Under the pieces are notes generated by a model that ran no database searches, was not told where the DNA came from, and worked only from the letters and a program-made list of their open reading frames with translations. The translations under genes and the position numbers were made by a program. 64,000 nt of DNA from Phlebotomus papatasi. Its lineage: Eukaryota > Arthropoda > Insecta > Diptera > Psychodidae. Shown here piece after piece: positions 8,363-19,907 of the stretch (position 1 is its first letter; each line of letters starts with the position of its first letter). The stretch lies in assembly GCF_024763615.1 (NCBI RefSeq), contig NC_077222.1, positions 24,552,001 through 24,616,000 of the forward strand, written 5' to 3'.

Positions 8363-10266
8363 AGCATTATTCTCCTTCTGGATTTTAAATATCTCATAAA
8401 TCACCTAACCTAACTACTTAAAGGGGCGTGTCCTAAATTATTTATAACAAGTAACGGTTTTTGATTCAAATATTGCAGTTTTCTTTTAGTTTTCTGTATT
8501 ATTCCCGCTTATAACTCCCAAGCCATGGGCAAAATTATTGTAGCTTTAATTCTTGAAGCATTACTTTTAAAAATGGGCGTGGCTTATTTTTCTAAGGACC
8601 TAAACATAAACCGTGAGCAATGAAAATACTGAGGACGAGTTGCTTAAGCGGATGTCAATTATAAATACATATTTTAAGCATACAAATTCCTCAGAGGGCG
8701 GATCATAAAGTAATTGATGTATAATTGTTTATTCAAACAAAGGCAGAGCTTTAAAGAATTTCCAATATTGCCAATGATTGAAAATTGATCACTTTGAAAC
8801 GCTTATCCTGGGCTCGATGTGGAAAAGTTGAAAAAGCTAAGAGGATGGAGATCAAAAAGTAAAAGGAGAAAACACTTTCCACTTTGTTGATGATGTTAAT
8901 TACATTAAACACATTTGTTCCGGGCAACAGAGCGCAGTTAACAGCACACAAACCGACAAAACAAAGAGCACCCATCGTAGTAAATCCCAAAAGACACGAT
9001 AAAATTCAACCCCATTGCTTCTCACCCCAAATATTCTGCTATCTTTCGCATAAGAAACTTCCCTTCCAAAGTACTTGAGAAAGGTTTGAGAATATGTGGT
9101 ATAGTTGAGAAATCCAGAGAATCCCAACTTTCACATCCAACCCTTATATACTATCATACCTCTTCCTTTGATCGCATGTTCTTGTGGAATAATTTCTTCG
9201 TTGTTAGTCTAATTTGAGAGATTGTCTCCAATAATCTTAACACAATTTTGTAAATTTATACGTGTCGCTCAATTAGGTCCCAATTACAATAATACCCCAT
9301 ATTATGGAGGATTTAGGATCCATGGGAATTTGGGGATGGTGTTCTTTTGTAAATGATATTATGTCGTTGATGGCACCCCGGAGTGCCTTCAACAACGCGA
9401 AATGACATCAACAGTACATAGTAGCATCTCTTCTATTTCACTCATGTCACATTTTGATACTTTCCAAAAGGATGCTTTAGCAAAAGGGATATATTAAGGA
9501 GAAGAGATAGGAAGGGTTGCAAAACCTGCTCACTAAAATTCCCAACCAATTCTGCGAATAGGAGACAGTGGCACCAAGGAGAACTGGAGGAAAAGTTAAT
9601 CTTGGCATACAAGTAGAGGAAATTCAATCTCATCAAAGATGACTTATGAAGAGGAAAAGATAATTAGCGTTTGAGGGCAAATTGATTTCACAACCCTCTA
9701 ATAGGCATAATCGATTTCTAATCAACAACTTGTATACTTCCTTCTGTTTCACCATCAAACACTGAGGTAAGAGGAGTTGGTTAATTTTTTCAGAGGATGA
9801 GGGGATACATCGTATTCAAGGCATCTTGCCATGAGACTATTTGAGAATTTCAAATGGGGGAGACTTTCCAATTCATTTGTCCGTTTATCGTAACAACATA
9901 CTTAAATGGTTCAGGGATATGTTGCCAATAAACACTTTGCGATGAAAGATAAACTTTGGCATTGTTCTAAATCTTATCATAAATGCCAATCTACGTTTAT
10001 TTTAAATTAGAAGATGTTTTGGAAATTTAAATCTGCACCTGAGACTTAATTGTAAACTTATCGATTTTGAACTCTTGTTGATACCTCGCTCCTCGAAATG
10101 TGTAATAATTTCATTTTTGAGAAGGCTCTTCCATTTTCCCACACCTTTCTTCGCAGTATGAAAAATATTTTTTGGACTATTCAAAAAGTCTTAACGAAAA
10201 TTGGTTCCAATCATAAGTAAATCGGTAATAAACCGATACTAGAATGGAAGTTATCGGTAAACTTTA
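8363..10266. other. No gene recognised; two unique islands
   Basis: 8740-9170 and 9300-9700 have higher G+C and frames of up to 79 codons, one of them hydrophobic on the minus strand, but no domain or good splice pair. An 11-bp hairpin with one mismatch (GTTGATGGCAC / GTGCCTTCAAC, loop CCCGGA) lies at 9366-9393. The remainder is AT-rich. Confidence 0.5.
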
Positions 10267-10528
10267 TGGCTCCGGCACACCTTTTAGATCAGGAAAATTT
10301 CATGAAGTCGAAATTCGAATTCCTTTCTTTCTCACATGCTTTGAATATGTCTATCTCATTCTCTTGTACTCTTTTTCTTCTTTTAAACATCACTCCAAAT
10401 TCAATTTAGCTCAATCGAATTTGGTATGCGAAAGAATGAGATAGTCATATGCAAAACATGTGAGAAAGAAAGGGATTCGAATTTCGAGTTCATGAAATTT
10501 TCCTGATCTAAAAGGTGTGCTGGAGTCA
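10267..10528. mobile_element. Palindromic element, TGGCTCCGGCACACC family
   Basis: 262 bp with long inverted arms: TGGCTCCGGCACACCTTTTA at the left and its near-complement AAAAGGTGTGCTGGAGTCA at the right, then ATTTCATGAAGTCGAAATT-type and TTTCTTTCTCACATG-type inverted blocks. Other copies: 11196-11456, 55393-55820, 55917-56163 and 56984-57240. It borders the 21-bp minisatellite. Confidence 0.8.
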
Positions 10529-10622
10529 TTAAAATTTAAGACCAAAGTTGAGACGGTGATAGATGCTAAATTATTAGTCTATCTATCTTATTTTTTACAG
10601 CAAGAAAATTACGGCAAAATCT

Positions 10623-11185
10623 TTGTGGTCAGTAAAAAATTCTAATTGGTTAGTAAAAAAATCAAATTGGTCAGTAAAAAATAAAAGATTGGTCAGTAAA
10701 AAATCTAATTCGGTCAGTAAAAATAAAATATGGTCAGTAAAAAATTTAATAAAAAATCAGTATAAAATTAAATTTAGTAGGTAAAAAGTCAAATTTGGTC
10801 AGTAAAAAATCAAATTTGGTCAGTAAAAAGTCAAATTTGGTCAGTAAAAAACTTAAAAAGGAAAAATTAAATTTGGACGGTAAAAAATCAAAATTTGGTC
10901 CGTAAAAAATAAAATTTGGTCGGTGAAAAGTCAAATTTGATCAAAAAATTAAATTTAGTCAGTAAAGAATAAAATTTGGTAAGTATAAAATAAAATTTGG
11001 TCAGTAAAAAATCAAATTCGGTCGGAGAAAAATTAAATTTGGTCGGTATAAAGTTAAATTTGGTCAGTAATTTTTTTTAAATCAGTATAATGTGAAATTT
11101 AATCAGTGGAAAATTAAATATGTTCAGTGAATAATAATTTAGTCAATAGAAAACTAAAAGAAAATCAATAAAAACTAAAAATCAA
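10623..11185. repeat. 21-bp minisatellite, unit CAAATTTGGTCAGTAAAAAGT
   Basis: About two dozen diverged units. The clearest run is at 10790-10860, where a 21-bp period is exact. The constant core is GGTCAGTAAAAA. Because 21 is a multiple of 3, the minus strand reads as a short heptapeptide repeat (LLTKFDF), which is not evidence of a gene. Two copies of the TGGCTCC palindromic element bracket the array, and the same core recurs beside that family at 55.85 and 56.2 kb. Confidence 0.85.
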
Positions 11186-11195
11186 ATTTTATTTT

Positions 11196-11456
11196 TGCCT
11201 CCACCACACCTTTCAGATCGATAAAATTTCGTGAAATCAAAATTCGCGTCCCTTTCCTTCTCAAAACATTTGCATAAGTCCATCCTATTCTTTCGACTCC
11301 AAATTAGACTGAACAACATTCAATTTGGTGTGATGTTCAAAAGAAGAAGAAGAGTGCAGAAGAGTAGGATAGACATATGCTAAGCTTTTAAGAAAGAAAG
11401 TGATGTGAATATCGATTTTATAAAATTTTCCTGATTTAAAAGGTGTGCTGGAGCCA
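11196..11456. mobile_element. Palindromic element, TGGCTCC family, second copy
   Basis: 261 bp. Left end TGCCTCCACCACACCTTTCA, right end AAAAGGTGTGCTGGAGCCA. It closes the minisatellite on its right side. The interior purine block AAGAAGAAGAAGAG is shared with the other copies. Confidence 0.8.
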
Positions 11457-14400
11457 TTACTGAACAAAAAGTCGCAGCCGAAAATTACTATGCAATTTAT
11501 TGAAATGATTTGGAAAAACTGGAAATATTTTTAAATGATTTGTAAATTGATCAAAATCCGTATGGTACAAGGTAATGAACAAATAAACTAATTTAAAAAC
11601 AAAAATTATTTAGAAAAAAATTTGGGAAAGTATCTCAGCTTTGCGAAGAGCTCGAATTCACGAGAAAAAGCTCTCACTCAGTGTAGACATTGGATGCTGG
11701 ATGGCTTAAGATTTGTTCAATCCCAATTTCATCATTTAGTCGTAAAAACTCAATGGTTTAAATATTTGGTTGCACTAGGAGTGAAATTTTCAGATCAAAC
11801 TTTTCGGTTTAAGGAAATTTTATATCTAATATATCATATTTCACTTTTCCTATTTGGGAAACTAAGTATTTCTGGGAAACCTCGTATTTTATCAGAAACT
11901 TTATGAGGTTAAGGGTGTAATGCGCCTCGGATCTGGGATAAAGGAAGATATTCTGTGTTTTGGAAAACTATCAGCCTTACAAACGGGACAAAGTTTAATT
12001 TATTGGATGACATGCTTGTCTGAAACGAGTAAAAGACGAATTGTAAAATACTAAATGACAAAATACGAAGTTTCCTAAATACGAAAAGTGAAATAAGAAC
12101 ACGTAGAATAAGTAGTTTTGAAATTCTATATGTTTCAGACCAACCTAGTTTCGAATTATGTTAGACTCGTTGTTTTCAAGATATTGTGATCAACTCGTTT
12201 ATCCTTTTCGGTAATAATTATAAGAGATAAGCAATAAAAAATTAGCTAATATAAATTTTCTAAAATTTCCTTACATTTATTTATTTTATCCTATTTAAAT
12301 ACCCTTAGATACCCATTATAGTGTTCAAACAAATAAAAAAAGTAATAAACAGTTTTCGTGCAAAGAGAAGCGTGATATAAATACTCTTAATTATTTACAA
12401 TAATTGATTTTTTTTATACCTTCTCGTAAAGAATTACATAGAAAAAATCGTAGCAAAGTTTAAGTAATATAATAAAAAACGATTAAAATGAGAAAATAAG
12501 AATAAAATAATTTCTTTTTCTCCTGTTAAACTATAAAAATCTTAAAATAATCCAATATTCAATCATAAATCTACGAAAATTTTAATAAAATACCCACTAA
12601 AGAATCTTGAAAAATACATTTACGTAATACAAGTTCGATTTAATGGTAAACTGATACAATAAATTGTGTCAAATCGAGCATTTCTCCATGTGACAGGGAT
12701 AAGTTTTATCGTAGCGACACCAGAAAACCTCTTTCTCTCCCCCCAAAAAGGGAGCTTTTGAGCCAGTGAAAAGTGACGGTGACTTTAAGGTAAAATAATT
12801 CCAATCAAATAAATTAATTCCATCGTTTCCATACTCACAATTTTGCCTTTTCTCCCCCATCGTGGTGGATGGCAGTAAATAGGATTCGGAAAATGGGGAA
12901 GTATGGTTCTTATGTTTCTCTGTGGCTCACAAATAAACTACCCCTTTTGTAAATAAATTACTGTGGCAGAGCTTAATTTAACTAAAAACTTGGTTCTACC
13001 CAGCTATCGAGCTGAAATATTTTCGGGAGGGGTAGGTAAGTAGAGTAAGAATGCTGACAGCATAACTGAGAAAATTTACCATAAAATCGAATTGTATGCA
13101 GTGGGAAATAAGGCAATTCCTTAAGATGCTTTGAAATTTTCTTATGAGATATAGTCTTACACTTTATGAATATGATTGGAAAATATATAGAATTTTTGTT
13201 AAAAATAGCTGTATTACTTGTTTAACTGTTTTTTGTTTTTAGAAATTTGTTTACGATTCTGATGAATTTGCACGGTGGAATATTTATCCATCAGCCTTTG
13301 AAAGAAAAACCTCGAAAACAGATCGAATATTTCAATTGAATTTTCCACCAAACATTTGTGCAATAAATCCTCAGCCACGAAAATGTACAATTTTCCTGTC
13401 AAATTTCCTAATCACTGGACGAGGGGAAGTAATTTTGCAGTAGGGACAAAATTAATGAATAATTAGTTTGTGAATAGAAATTGAGGACGCAATTAAACTA
13501 TTTGATATTTGATGGCCAATAGCGAAGAATGGTAAGAGGTTAATTTAAATGGCTGTATTCGTGGCCACAAAATTATACACTTTAACCGTTTGTTCATCGC
13601 GTAATGTTCGTCTAATTAACAAAATGCTAGCCGGATTGGATGAGGGGCAGCATCCCCAAATTGCAATTCCATTGTTTCATTCTGTTTACATTGGTTCACT
13701 CTACCTCATTGTGGATATGCTTTTCGAGTTTTAGACAAAGAAACAATACTACCCTAATGGAATTTCCAATTTTACTGAAACACTATCTAGAGTTCTTCTA
13801 TTCCACAATAAACTAACAATAAAACTATCAAAGAACTTCCACTATAGTTCTGTTTTTAGGCAGTTTCATTTGTTTGAACTACATAGCGAGGAAAAATAAC
13901 AATATTTTTCGATTATAAAAAAGCCATGAAATGTAGTTTGTTATATCCGACAATATCCGTTATTGGATTTTAAATTCAAATTTGTATTCCGTGCCGCAAT
14001 AAACTTTACGACTAACAAAATATTTATACAATAACTATGAAAATTTTTTAATATAGTTAATTTTATAAAACCAAAAAATAGTTGTAAAAAATTAGTGTAA
14101 AATAAAGTTAATGAAAATGTAGAAAAATAATTATTTAAATCCCTTTTGTTAATTTAAATTTTATTTGAAGACTTATAAAATATTTTTTCAAAAGTATATT
14201 TATTTTTAAAAAAATTAATAACTTAATTCTTTCAAAATTTACGATCGAATTATCTGGAGAGTTACGTAATAGACATTTTGAAAGAATTTTACTACTTCAG
14301 TTTTTCAATCAATCTTGTTCATTATTATTTATTTGTAATCAAATTTCGTTTATATTTCTCAAGATTTGAATAAGTAAATATTTATAAAACAATTTTGAAA

Positions 14401-14560
14401 AAACATGTTCGATAAATTTTCAATTCTAGAGCATTATTTTTAGATTTAAAATGTCTAAATTATAAAAAAAAATTGCCCAAAGTATAAATTATTTATCTTG
14501 AAACGAAGTTTTGTTTTCTTTAAATTAAAAAAGTGCGAAAAACAGTATTTTTAAAATAGG
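11457..14560. other. No gene recognised; AT-rich with islands
   Basis: 12660-13035 and 13210-13740 are unique, less AT-rich islands with frames of about 60 codons and no recognised product. A donor-like GTAG|GTAAGTAG at 13036 follows an acceptor-like TTCTACCCAG by about 33 bp, which gives no convincing exon. 11900-12650 and 13740-14560 are AT-rich with nothing seen. Confidence 0.5.
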
Positions 14561-15345
14561 GCTATTACCGTTACTTTCCCGATCCATCAACAATTGTGAC
14601 CGATGAAGTCGGGTTCAGAATTAAAAGATCTTTCAAAAATGTCCAAATTTGTCCAAATCCGTTGAAAATTAGGCCCTCTAGGGTAGTTGACCTTTGACCT
14701 TGAATAATTCAAGATGGGGAATTTTCCGGTGATATGTGTCTAAGGACAAAATGTTCAGCTGGACTACCTCCAAAACATATCCAAAAATGAAGGAAATCGT
14801 CAGGGCCAATTTTTAGCAAGGTAAAAAAAAACATGTTTTTTGGAGGGATTAGAAGGGGTGGGGGGTAATTTGGGTAAGTTAGTTAGATAGAATGTATTGA
14901 CTTGTGGGGGGGTCACCGAAGACCGGAAGTCAATATCTCTTACCGTTTGGCAGCTAGGATGGTGAGAAGTTGAAAAAAAGTCGATTTGGAAATTGCTCTC
15001 TCTTGGAGTTCGAGCAGTTAAAAAGAGAGCCCACTATTTAGAGATTTTTGTGTAACTCAAGTTAAATTCAAGTTTTGTACTAGATTTCAGAAATTCATTC
15101 ATCAGTTACGAACAGTAGGAGGAAATGTGGTACCTTTGCAATGAGGAACCTTTGAAATAGCGCTTCTGGGTCTTTGGCGACCCCCCTTACCATAAGGTTA
15201 ACATTATCTAGGACAACCTTCTTTCCATCTTCCTTCCCCTCCAAAACCAATTTTTTTTTGGTTTATTTCGAAAACGGGTCCTATATTCTTTTCTTACTAA
15301 TAAAACTTGAAGATAGTCAAGGCAAATATTTCGTTCTTGAACACC
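14561..15345. other. No gene seen; probable old repeat
   Basis: 14735-14815 shares a word series (AAAATGTTCA, AAACATATCCAAAAA, GAAGGAAATC-like) with the repeat pair at 23585-24050, suggesting an old dispersed repeat. 14850-14900 is unusually G-rich on the plus strand. No ORF or RNA gene was recognised. Confidence 0.35.
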
Positions 15346-15471
15346 TAGGGGGAAGTGGGGCAGCTTTCGCACAAACATATTGAGGAGCTATACTAATTTT
15401 GTGATATGTCTCAATTTCATTTAAATAATTTCAAAGCTGTCTCACATTCAAAGATGCTCCACTTCCCCCTA
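15346..15471. mobile_element. Short MITE, TAGGGGGAAGTGGGGC type
   Basis: TA-flanked, 126 bp. TAGGGGGAAGTGGGGCAGC at the left; GCTCCACTTCCCCCTA at the right. AGCTGTCTCA / TGTGATATGTCTCA words inside. It shares the outer end with 59248-59453 and 52169-52371 but is much shorter. Confidence 0.75.
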
Positions 15472-16226
15472 TATTCGAAAACATTTCGGTATCGAATTTT
15501 CTAAGGTCAAAGTTAAACCGCTTTGGAAGGCCTATTTTTCAAACGATTTTATTAAATTTGCTTTTTTTGAAGATCTTGTAATTTCCATTCAATCACACAA
15601 CGGATTCAATCAGTGATGAATTAATAAGGTACCGATAAATAATATATGTCTTTTTTTTCGAATTTACTTTTTTTACTTGACCGTATGCATTTAAACGATT
15701 TTTATTTTAAATTTCGGAATGGTTTTTAAAACTAAATCATTTTGATTTGTAGTAAACTGATATGCACCCAAATGTCATTCAAAAGGATAATAGACGGATA
15801 GCTCCTTCTTGTGAGTTCGAGCGCTCCTCAAAGCTGGGACTCTTTGCCATCTCTTTTTAGCTGAAACGGTCTCATCATTATGTAAAAATTGTTTTAGTAT
15901 TGGTTTATGTAGCTCAAATAATTGTAAGGTCCAGTTCCGTTTAAGTAAAAGAAAATCAGTCTTTCACAGAAGCCCGAATACAAAAGTACCCTACTTTGTC
16001 CTATGATTTATGATACACATTTTGGTTATTCATTTTTTGCCCTTTATAAGGACTAGTTCATTTTTTTGCCTTTAGTACCATTTTTCTAAATTACTTCAAT
16101 AGTTTTTTCTTCCGATCCCTAACCCTTACCTCTCCCCTATGATTTATTTATTTTTTAATAAATTTGAAAATGCTGGACTAATTAAAAATCTTAACTTAGA
16201 TCAAATGTTTCAATACATATATGTAT
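15472..16226. other. No gene seen
   Basis: AT-rich. Nothing recognised on either strand. Confidence 0.5.
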
Positions 16227-16447
16227 TAGGGGAATGTTGGCATGGTTCGCACAGAGTGAACCTTCAAACAACGCAAATTTTCTCTGTGTTTGCAAAGAGT
16301 TTAGTTCATCATTTCTTAGTCATAAGATAGATCTTTATTAAGCTCATGAGACGAGATAAGAAATGGTAGGTCAGCTCTTTGCAAACAAAGAGAAAATTCG
16401 CATCGTTTGAAGGTTCACTCTGTGCGAACCATGCCTACATTCCCCTA
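16227..16447. mobile_element. MITE, TAGGGGAATGTTGG family
   Basis: TA-flanked, 221 bp. The long inverted arms carry GGTTCGCACAGAGTGAACC (itself partly palindromic) and CTTCAAACAACGCAAATTTT. The right arm ends GCCTACATTCCCCTA. The second copy at 19303-19524 is very similar. No coding capacity. Confidence 0.88.
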
Positions 16448-16710
16448 CAAGGATTTCTAGTAACCGCTCAGATATCATTCCTAAACTTTAAATTATAGAG
16501 ATAATGATGATTTCTTTTCCAAAGTTTTCTTTTTGACTTTTTAAAGTTTTGAGTGATACATTAATTATTTAAATTAACTATCTTTTAAATATCTTAATGT
16601 ACAATCCATTTAACAACAGTGCAGTGACTCAATTTGTATTCCAAAGTAGTCCATAATTAAGGTATTTTTTGCACCAGGATATTACAATTTATTTAAGCCT
16701 GAAAAGTAGA

Positions 16711-17115
16711 TACACAGAAAAAAATATATTGCAAAATTATTCCTAAGTGTTTGTGAATTCCTACGGAGCCTTACGAAATGCTCTTAAATTGTAAAATCCA
16801 CAAACAATTTCGCAAAAGTTTGTATTTTTCCACAAACAATATTCTTATTTGACGAGTATTTTTGGTACAATTAGAAATATTTCCTCGTAGACTTCTGTTT
16901 GTCTTGCAAAACTTTACGAATAGATGACAAAATTTTACAAACATCTTCTGTATATTTACGAACATTTACAAACCAACGTTTCCAAAAGAACAGAGAAAGC
17001 TCGTCAAGTGATGATGTTACGAACAATATTTGTAAAAAAATAGAAATATTTACGAACTTGTTAGTGGATTATAATTAATTTGCCAACAATTTTACAAAAT
17101 ATTTTTTGCTGTGTA
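16711..17115. mobile_element. Foldback MITE, second copy of the 7780-8274 family
   Basis: TA-flanked, 405 bp. It starts TACACAGAAAAAAATATATTG and ends TATTTTTTGCTGTGTA. The order of words is that of the first copy (GAATTCCTA, ATCCACAAAC, TTACGAAC), but it is more diverged and shorter in the centre. Confidence 0.82.
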
Positions 17116-18338
17116 CCAGATATGTCACTTTTCGCAATTTTCTCATTATTCTTCTTAAATAAGCAGTCAATCTTATGAATAATTTGCAATGTGAATTCGC
17201 ACAACATAGAGCCATGTAGTGTTCTGAATACCTTTCTTATTATTTATCAGGATTCAAAGTATAGGCATAAATTCATAGAGCCAGTAGGTGACAAAAACTT
17301 AAAAATTTAATGAGGATTATCTAACACAAGTTTATTTAATTTTAATCGAGGTGAATCACTCAATTTACTATTTAAACCAATGCAAATTTCCGTTTAACAC
17401 TGAGGAGGAAAGCTTAGCAGCGTAAAAGATATATGTGATAGAACGCATAAACTAACAAAAAATGTAAAGTTTTCTAGAAATCAAATGAAAAATTCGCAAT
17501 ATAAAAGAATTAATTTATTTGAACTGCAGAAAAGAAAACTTTGTAAAAAAAACAACTAGTATAAATGCTTTTGAAAGCTTTCTGATCAAAGAATACAGTA
17601 ATTCTTTTACTACATATTCGAGAGATTGCAGTCAAATAGAATCAATTGAAAAATTCCATGAGAACCTCTAAAAAATATCCTAGATTTATTGAATTGATCT
17701 ATAGGATCAAATAGTGAACTATTCCAGAATTTTTGCGATATATTTCTCAATCAAGTTTTATCGAGAAAAATTCTCTTCTCCATGGCAGATGGATTCTTTC
17801 ACAAAGGTCTAGTAACCCTCGATATACTAGTCCTTTCAGACAATTTTCATTATGGAAATTTCTTAGGATGAAATATGCGTATATTTTACGTCATGTAGGT
17901 GGGAAAGTAGAACATTTGGGTGAGGAGAAAATTTAAACTCATAAATAGAGATTTTGCAGGCGAGAACAACCCTGGCATTTCACATGAAGCCACTGTGCAA
18001 ACTATCACGAGGGCTCATATGTTCGCCTCAACCTCCGAAAAAAGCTTGTAGGACATTCACTGGGATGCTCTCAAGAGAGGGTAGGCAAAAGTTTATTTGT
18101 GGTGCACGTCGATATTCATGGTGACTACATAAACCAAACAAACCTCGATATTGTGAGAGTTGGGCTGAAGGTGAAGAAGATTGCAAGGGGCATGCAATAT
18201 GCTTTTCAGAGAACCCTTATTAGTACTAATGAAATCCAATTAGTTCAAAAAGTTTAATAATTTACAAAATGAATTGCAAGACAAATAAATAAATAAAAAG
18301 AAAATTATGTTGAATTATTTTAACGGAATATCTAATCT
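17116..18338. other. No gene recognised
   Basis: AT-rich. 17930-18200 is slightly richer in G+C. No ORF over 70 codons and no domain. Confidence 0.5.
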
Positions 18339-19302
18339 CTGTACTAAAAATTTAGTACAGCTCATTTGTTTTTTTTTAGAAGGCTCAAAGTAATTTTTAG
18401 TACACGGAAAGACAAATATAAAACAAGCTGAAAATAGTTTTGAATCAATATTGATAATCTTTTTGTTCTCACGAATATTTATGAAATTTATAAGACATAA
18501 TGTTGACACTCTCTCTTATTTCATTCATAAATGAGAAAAATATGTTTGTTATTTTATTAAGTAAGCTTGTACTGCATTAATTTTTTCTCTTAGAAAAGAA
18601 ATAGAAAATATTTACAAGTTATTAAAGTTATGAAAAATAGATAACATTTAGTACAACTCTGTACTAAAAAGAAATGAGGATGAGAAAAAGTTCTTTCGTA
18701 AATTTTAGAAAAGAATAAAATAGTTTTGTAGATTACAAAAATCTCTTTCAAATTTTGAGATCAAATACAAGTCCTTTTCAAAGGATAGAAAATGAAATAT
18801 TTTTGCTGAATTACATAATTTGTTCTACAAATCAGTGTCATCAAATCAGATTATTAATCCTAAAGCCATATCGAGTGAATAAGTTAATAGTCTATATATT
18901 TTTTTAATTCTTGAAAACTTATTGGTTTCCTACTTTCCACAATTTTGGTTTCACAAAATTAGTACTAAATGTATATCATTTAAATAAATTTGAAACCCGA
19001 TTTGTGATTTATATCAAAAATCATATTTATTTATGATTTATTTATCACTTCATATTTATTTAAAAATCTAACTTTTGATCTCTTTTGTACTAAAACCGTT
19101 ATTGGCAATATAAACTTCAAAAGCTACTAAAAATTTAGTACAAATATCTCTGTGCATAAACACAATTCTTGGGATTACGTACCAAGCGAACAGAATTCTG
19201 TTCAATCACTTTCAAAATACAAATATAAGGGTCGTGGAAATATTTTATTTTAAAGATGCGAAAGGAAATTAATGATTTTTGTGATTTAGTACAAACTTGT
19301 AC

Positions 19303-19524
19303 TAGGGGAATGTTGGAAAGGTTCGCACAGAGTGAACCTTCAAACAACGCAAATTTTCTCTTTATTTGCAAAGAGCTAGTTCGTCATTTCTTAGCCATAA
19401 GGTAGATCATTATTAAGCTCATGAAACGAGATGAGAAATGGTAGGCCAGCTCTTTGCAAAAAAAAAGAGAAAATTCGCATCGTTTGAAGGTTCACTCTGT
19501 GCGAACCATGCCTACATTCCCCTA
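19303..19524. mobile_element. MITE, TAGGGGAATGTTGG family, second copy
   Basis: 222 bp counting the TA on each side. It lies inside a TTTAGTACA-N4-TGTACTA palindrome, using that site's final TA as target. It matches 16227-16447 almost throughout. Confidence 0.88.
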
Positions 19525-19686
19525 TTTTTTTCAGGCATTAGGAGTAGCATATTCAGTATAAACACTTGTCAAATGTTAACCTACACATTCCAGAGATTTA
19601 TAGATAAATTTATAAATGCTCTATGAATAAAAAAAAGATTGCTTTATACTATCGTATTTAGTAAAGTTCTGTACTAATTTTATTCC

Positions 19687-19907
19687 TAGGGGAAAGCGCG
19701 CTACCTTCGCACGATTTATGCTTCGCACAGACGTCTTTTTTCAATTTGTTATAAATGATTTTGGTCCATTATAATATAATATTTTAATAAATAGTCCAAT
19801 ACCTCAAATTTTCAGAAAAGGGCTATGGTTGAAATCCATAAGGAACATAGAGAAAAAATTGAATTGTAAGAAGCTTGAGTCGTTCGAAGGTAGCCCGCTC
19901 TGCCCTA
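19687..19907. mobile_element. MITE, TAGGGGAAAGCGC family
   Basis: TA-flanked, 221 bp. Left end TAGGGGAAAGCGCGCTACC; right end GGTAGCCCGCTCTGCCCTA. TTCGCAC and TTCGAAGG near the ends. The interior ATAGAGAAAAAATTGAATT is shared with 1365-1524 and 34900-35357. Confidence 0.85.

Larger units (their letters stand above)
5101..8582. promoter_or_regulatory. Cluster of CCACGCCC / GGGCGTGG words
   Basis: The word occurs at 5101, 5264, 6413 (TCACGCCC), 6776, 7092 (AGGCGTGG), 7675, 8424 (GGGCGTGT) and 8575, in both orientations. I did not find it elsewhere in the window. The flanks also agree: TA-rGCCACGCCCyTTT in most copies. CCACGCCC resembles the GC/CACCC boxes bound by Sp/KLF zinc-finger proteins, so an enhancer is possible. 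The shared flanks could instead mean a very short dispersed repeat. Confidence 0.35.

Noticed and set aside
8751..8990. Minus-strand frame with a signal-peptide-like start (MGALCFVGLCAV)
   Set aside because: Short, no conserved cysteine pattern, a second minus frame overlaps it, and there is no clear exon boundary.
9074..9240. Minus-strand splice-like interval near 9165-9215
   Set aside because: Two of three frames are open over about 50 nt and the acceptor is weak. Used as a reminder of how often this occurs by chance.
9366..9393. 11-bp hairpin as a microRNA or terminator
   Set aside because: The stem is too short for a pre-miRNA and terminators of this kind are not used in eukaryotic nuclei. 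Kept only as a note.
10746..10934. Heptapeptide-repeat ORF (LLTKFDF)
   Set aside because: It is a by-product of the 21-bp minisatellite period.
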